DNA of 6,014 nt from Candidatus Methanofastidiosum methylothiophilum (lineage in GTDB: Archaea; Methanobacteriota_B; Thermococci; Methanofastidiosales; Methanofastidiosaceae). The position numbers and the translations under genes were made by a program. Shown here piece by piece: positions 5,478 through 6,014 of the stretch (its first letter is position 1; each line of letters begins with the position of its first letter). Location: contig LNGD01000095.1 of assembly GCA_001587675.1 (NCBI GenBank), positions 1 through 6,014 on the forward strand. Direction: 5' to 3'. The notes below the pieces were generated by a model. The model was not told the origin of the DNA. It worked only from the letters and a program-made list of their open reading frames with translations, and made no database searches.

Positions 5478-6014
5478 ATGGAACAACTGATAAAAGATGT
5501 GCTGGAAAAGCAGAATCCCTGGTGGTTCGGAAAAAGTTACAGTACAGGAATATCCCGCCTTCGGTACTATCCACGCTTATCCAAATATCTGGAAACAGAA
5601 GAAATATTACTGATACTTGGTGCCAGAAGGACTGGAAAATCAACTCTCCTATACCAGCTCATTAACAGTCTTGAACTGCCTGAAGATGAAGAAGAATCTG
5701 TACTGTACATGAACCTTGATGAGCCTGTCTTCCAGAGCCAGACAGAGAGTGTAAATCTCCTTTCGAGTATCATTGAAGATCATATAGCTGCAACAAAAAA
5801 AGAGAGATACTATATTTTCCTTGATGAGGTCCAGAACTTCAAGTACTGGACTCAGACACTGAAAACATTGTACGATACTGACAAGCGTCTGAAATTCATT
5901 TTGACAGGGTCCACATCATCCCTGCTTAAAAAGACGACTATCACACGTCTCTCCGGAAGGTACCTTTCATTAACGGTTTATCCGTTGACCTTCAAGGAGC
6001 ACTTGGATTTCAAA
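5478..6014 (+). CDS. AAA_14-type P-loop ATPase (partial; C-terminus beyond right edge)
   Basis: The 179 codons visible carry Walker A 'GARRTGKST' (48-56), Walker B 'IFLDEVQN' with D116-E117 (113-120), a sensor-1-like 'LTGSTSSLL' (142-150) and the conserved 'RLSGRYLSLTVYPLTF' (157-172) with R161 as a probable arginine finger. This order is typical of AAA_14 proteins, usually followed by a DUF4143 nuclease-like domain to a total of about 380-480 residues (recalled); that part is outside the window. The family is abundant in archaea and bacteria, with poorly defined roles, often in mobile or toxin-like contexts. ATG 5478 is the only start available, since an in-frame TAA lies at 5454-5456. No Shine-Dalgarno is seen. 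It is separate from the nuclease pair and probably has its own promoter. Confidence 0.88.
   Translation, partial: MEQLIKDVLEKQNPWWFGKSYSTGISRLRYYPRLSKYLETEEILLILGARRTGKSTLLYQLINSLELPEDEEESVLYMNLDEPVFQSQTESVNLLSSIIEDHIAATKKERYYIFLDEVQNFKYWTQTLKTLYDTDKRLKFILTGSTSSLLKKTTITRLSGRYLSLTVYPLTFKEHLDFK

Overview
The window looks like an accessory region of a low-GC mesophilic euryarchaeon, most likely a Methanosarcina-type methanogen. That assignment is inference. It rests on the AT-rich, degenerate intergenic DNA, TATA/BRE-like promoter elements in place of bacterial -35/-10 pairs, an IS1-family element with one transposase reading frame, and a broken 'archaeal ATPase' gene. Nothing in the window is ribosomal or housekeeping.

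Layout. (1) 1-846, minus strand: the N-terminal 282 codons of an SNF2-type superfamily II helicase with an N-terminal phospholipase-D-like domain; the rest lies beyond the left edge. Its probable TATA box is at 944-951. (2) 847-2383: about 1.5 kb with no intact gene. It holds a GC-richer island rich in inverted repeats (about 1215-1475), a 42-codon remnant of an archaeal ATPase with an intact P-loop (1833-1961), and several palindromes. (3) 2384-4478, plus strand: two adjacent genes, each with PD-(D/E)XK nuclease motifs. The first is a compact 161-residue restriction-endonuclease-like protein. The second is a 521-residue protein with a Cas4/RecB-like iron-sulfur nuclease at its N-terminus, followed by four Myb/SANT-like helix-turn-helix repeats and a second C-x2-C-x5-C cluster. 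(4) 4496-5246: a decayed IS1-family insertion sequence with 23-bp terminal inverted repeats that match at 22 positions; its transposase is broken by two frameshifts and stop codons. (5) 5247-5407: an orphan reading frame with no start codon, directly next to the IS end. (6) 5478-6014, plus strand: the N-terminal 179 codons of an AAA_14-type P-loop ATPase that runs off the right edge, preceded by two 17-bp direct repeats spaced 32 bp apart.

How the parts fit together. The nuclease pair (2384-4478) is the most distinctive content. Both proteins have complete PD-(D/E)XK motifs, the genes are 43 bp apart on the same strand, and the second joins a Cas4-like nuclease to what looks like its own array of DNA-binding repeats. 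With an SNF2/PLD helicase nearby and an IS and gene remnants around them, this resembles a defence or mobile-element island. Whether the helicase, the two nucleases and the ATPase act together cannot be decided from the sequence; the helicase is divergently oriented and separated by 1.5 kb of decayed DNA.
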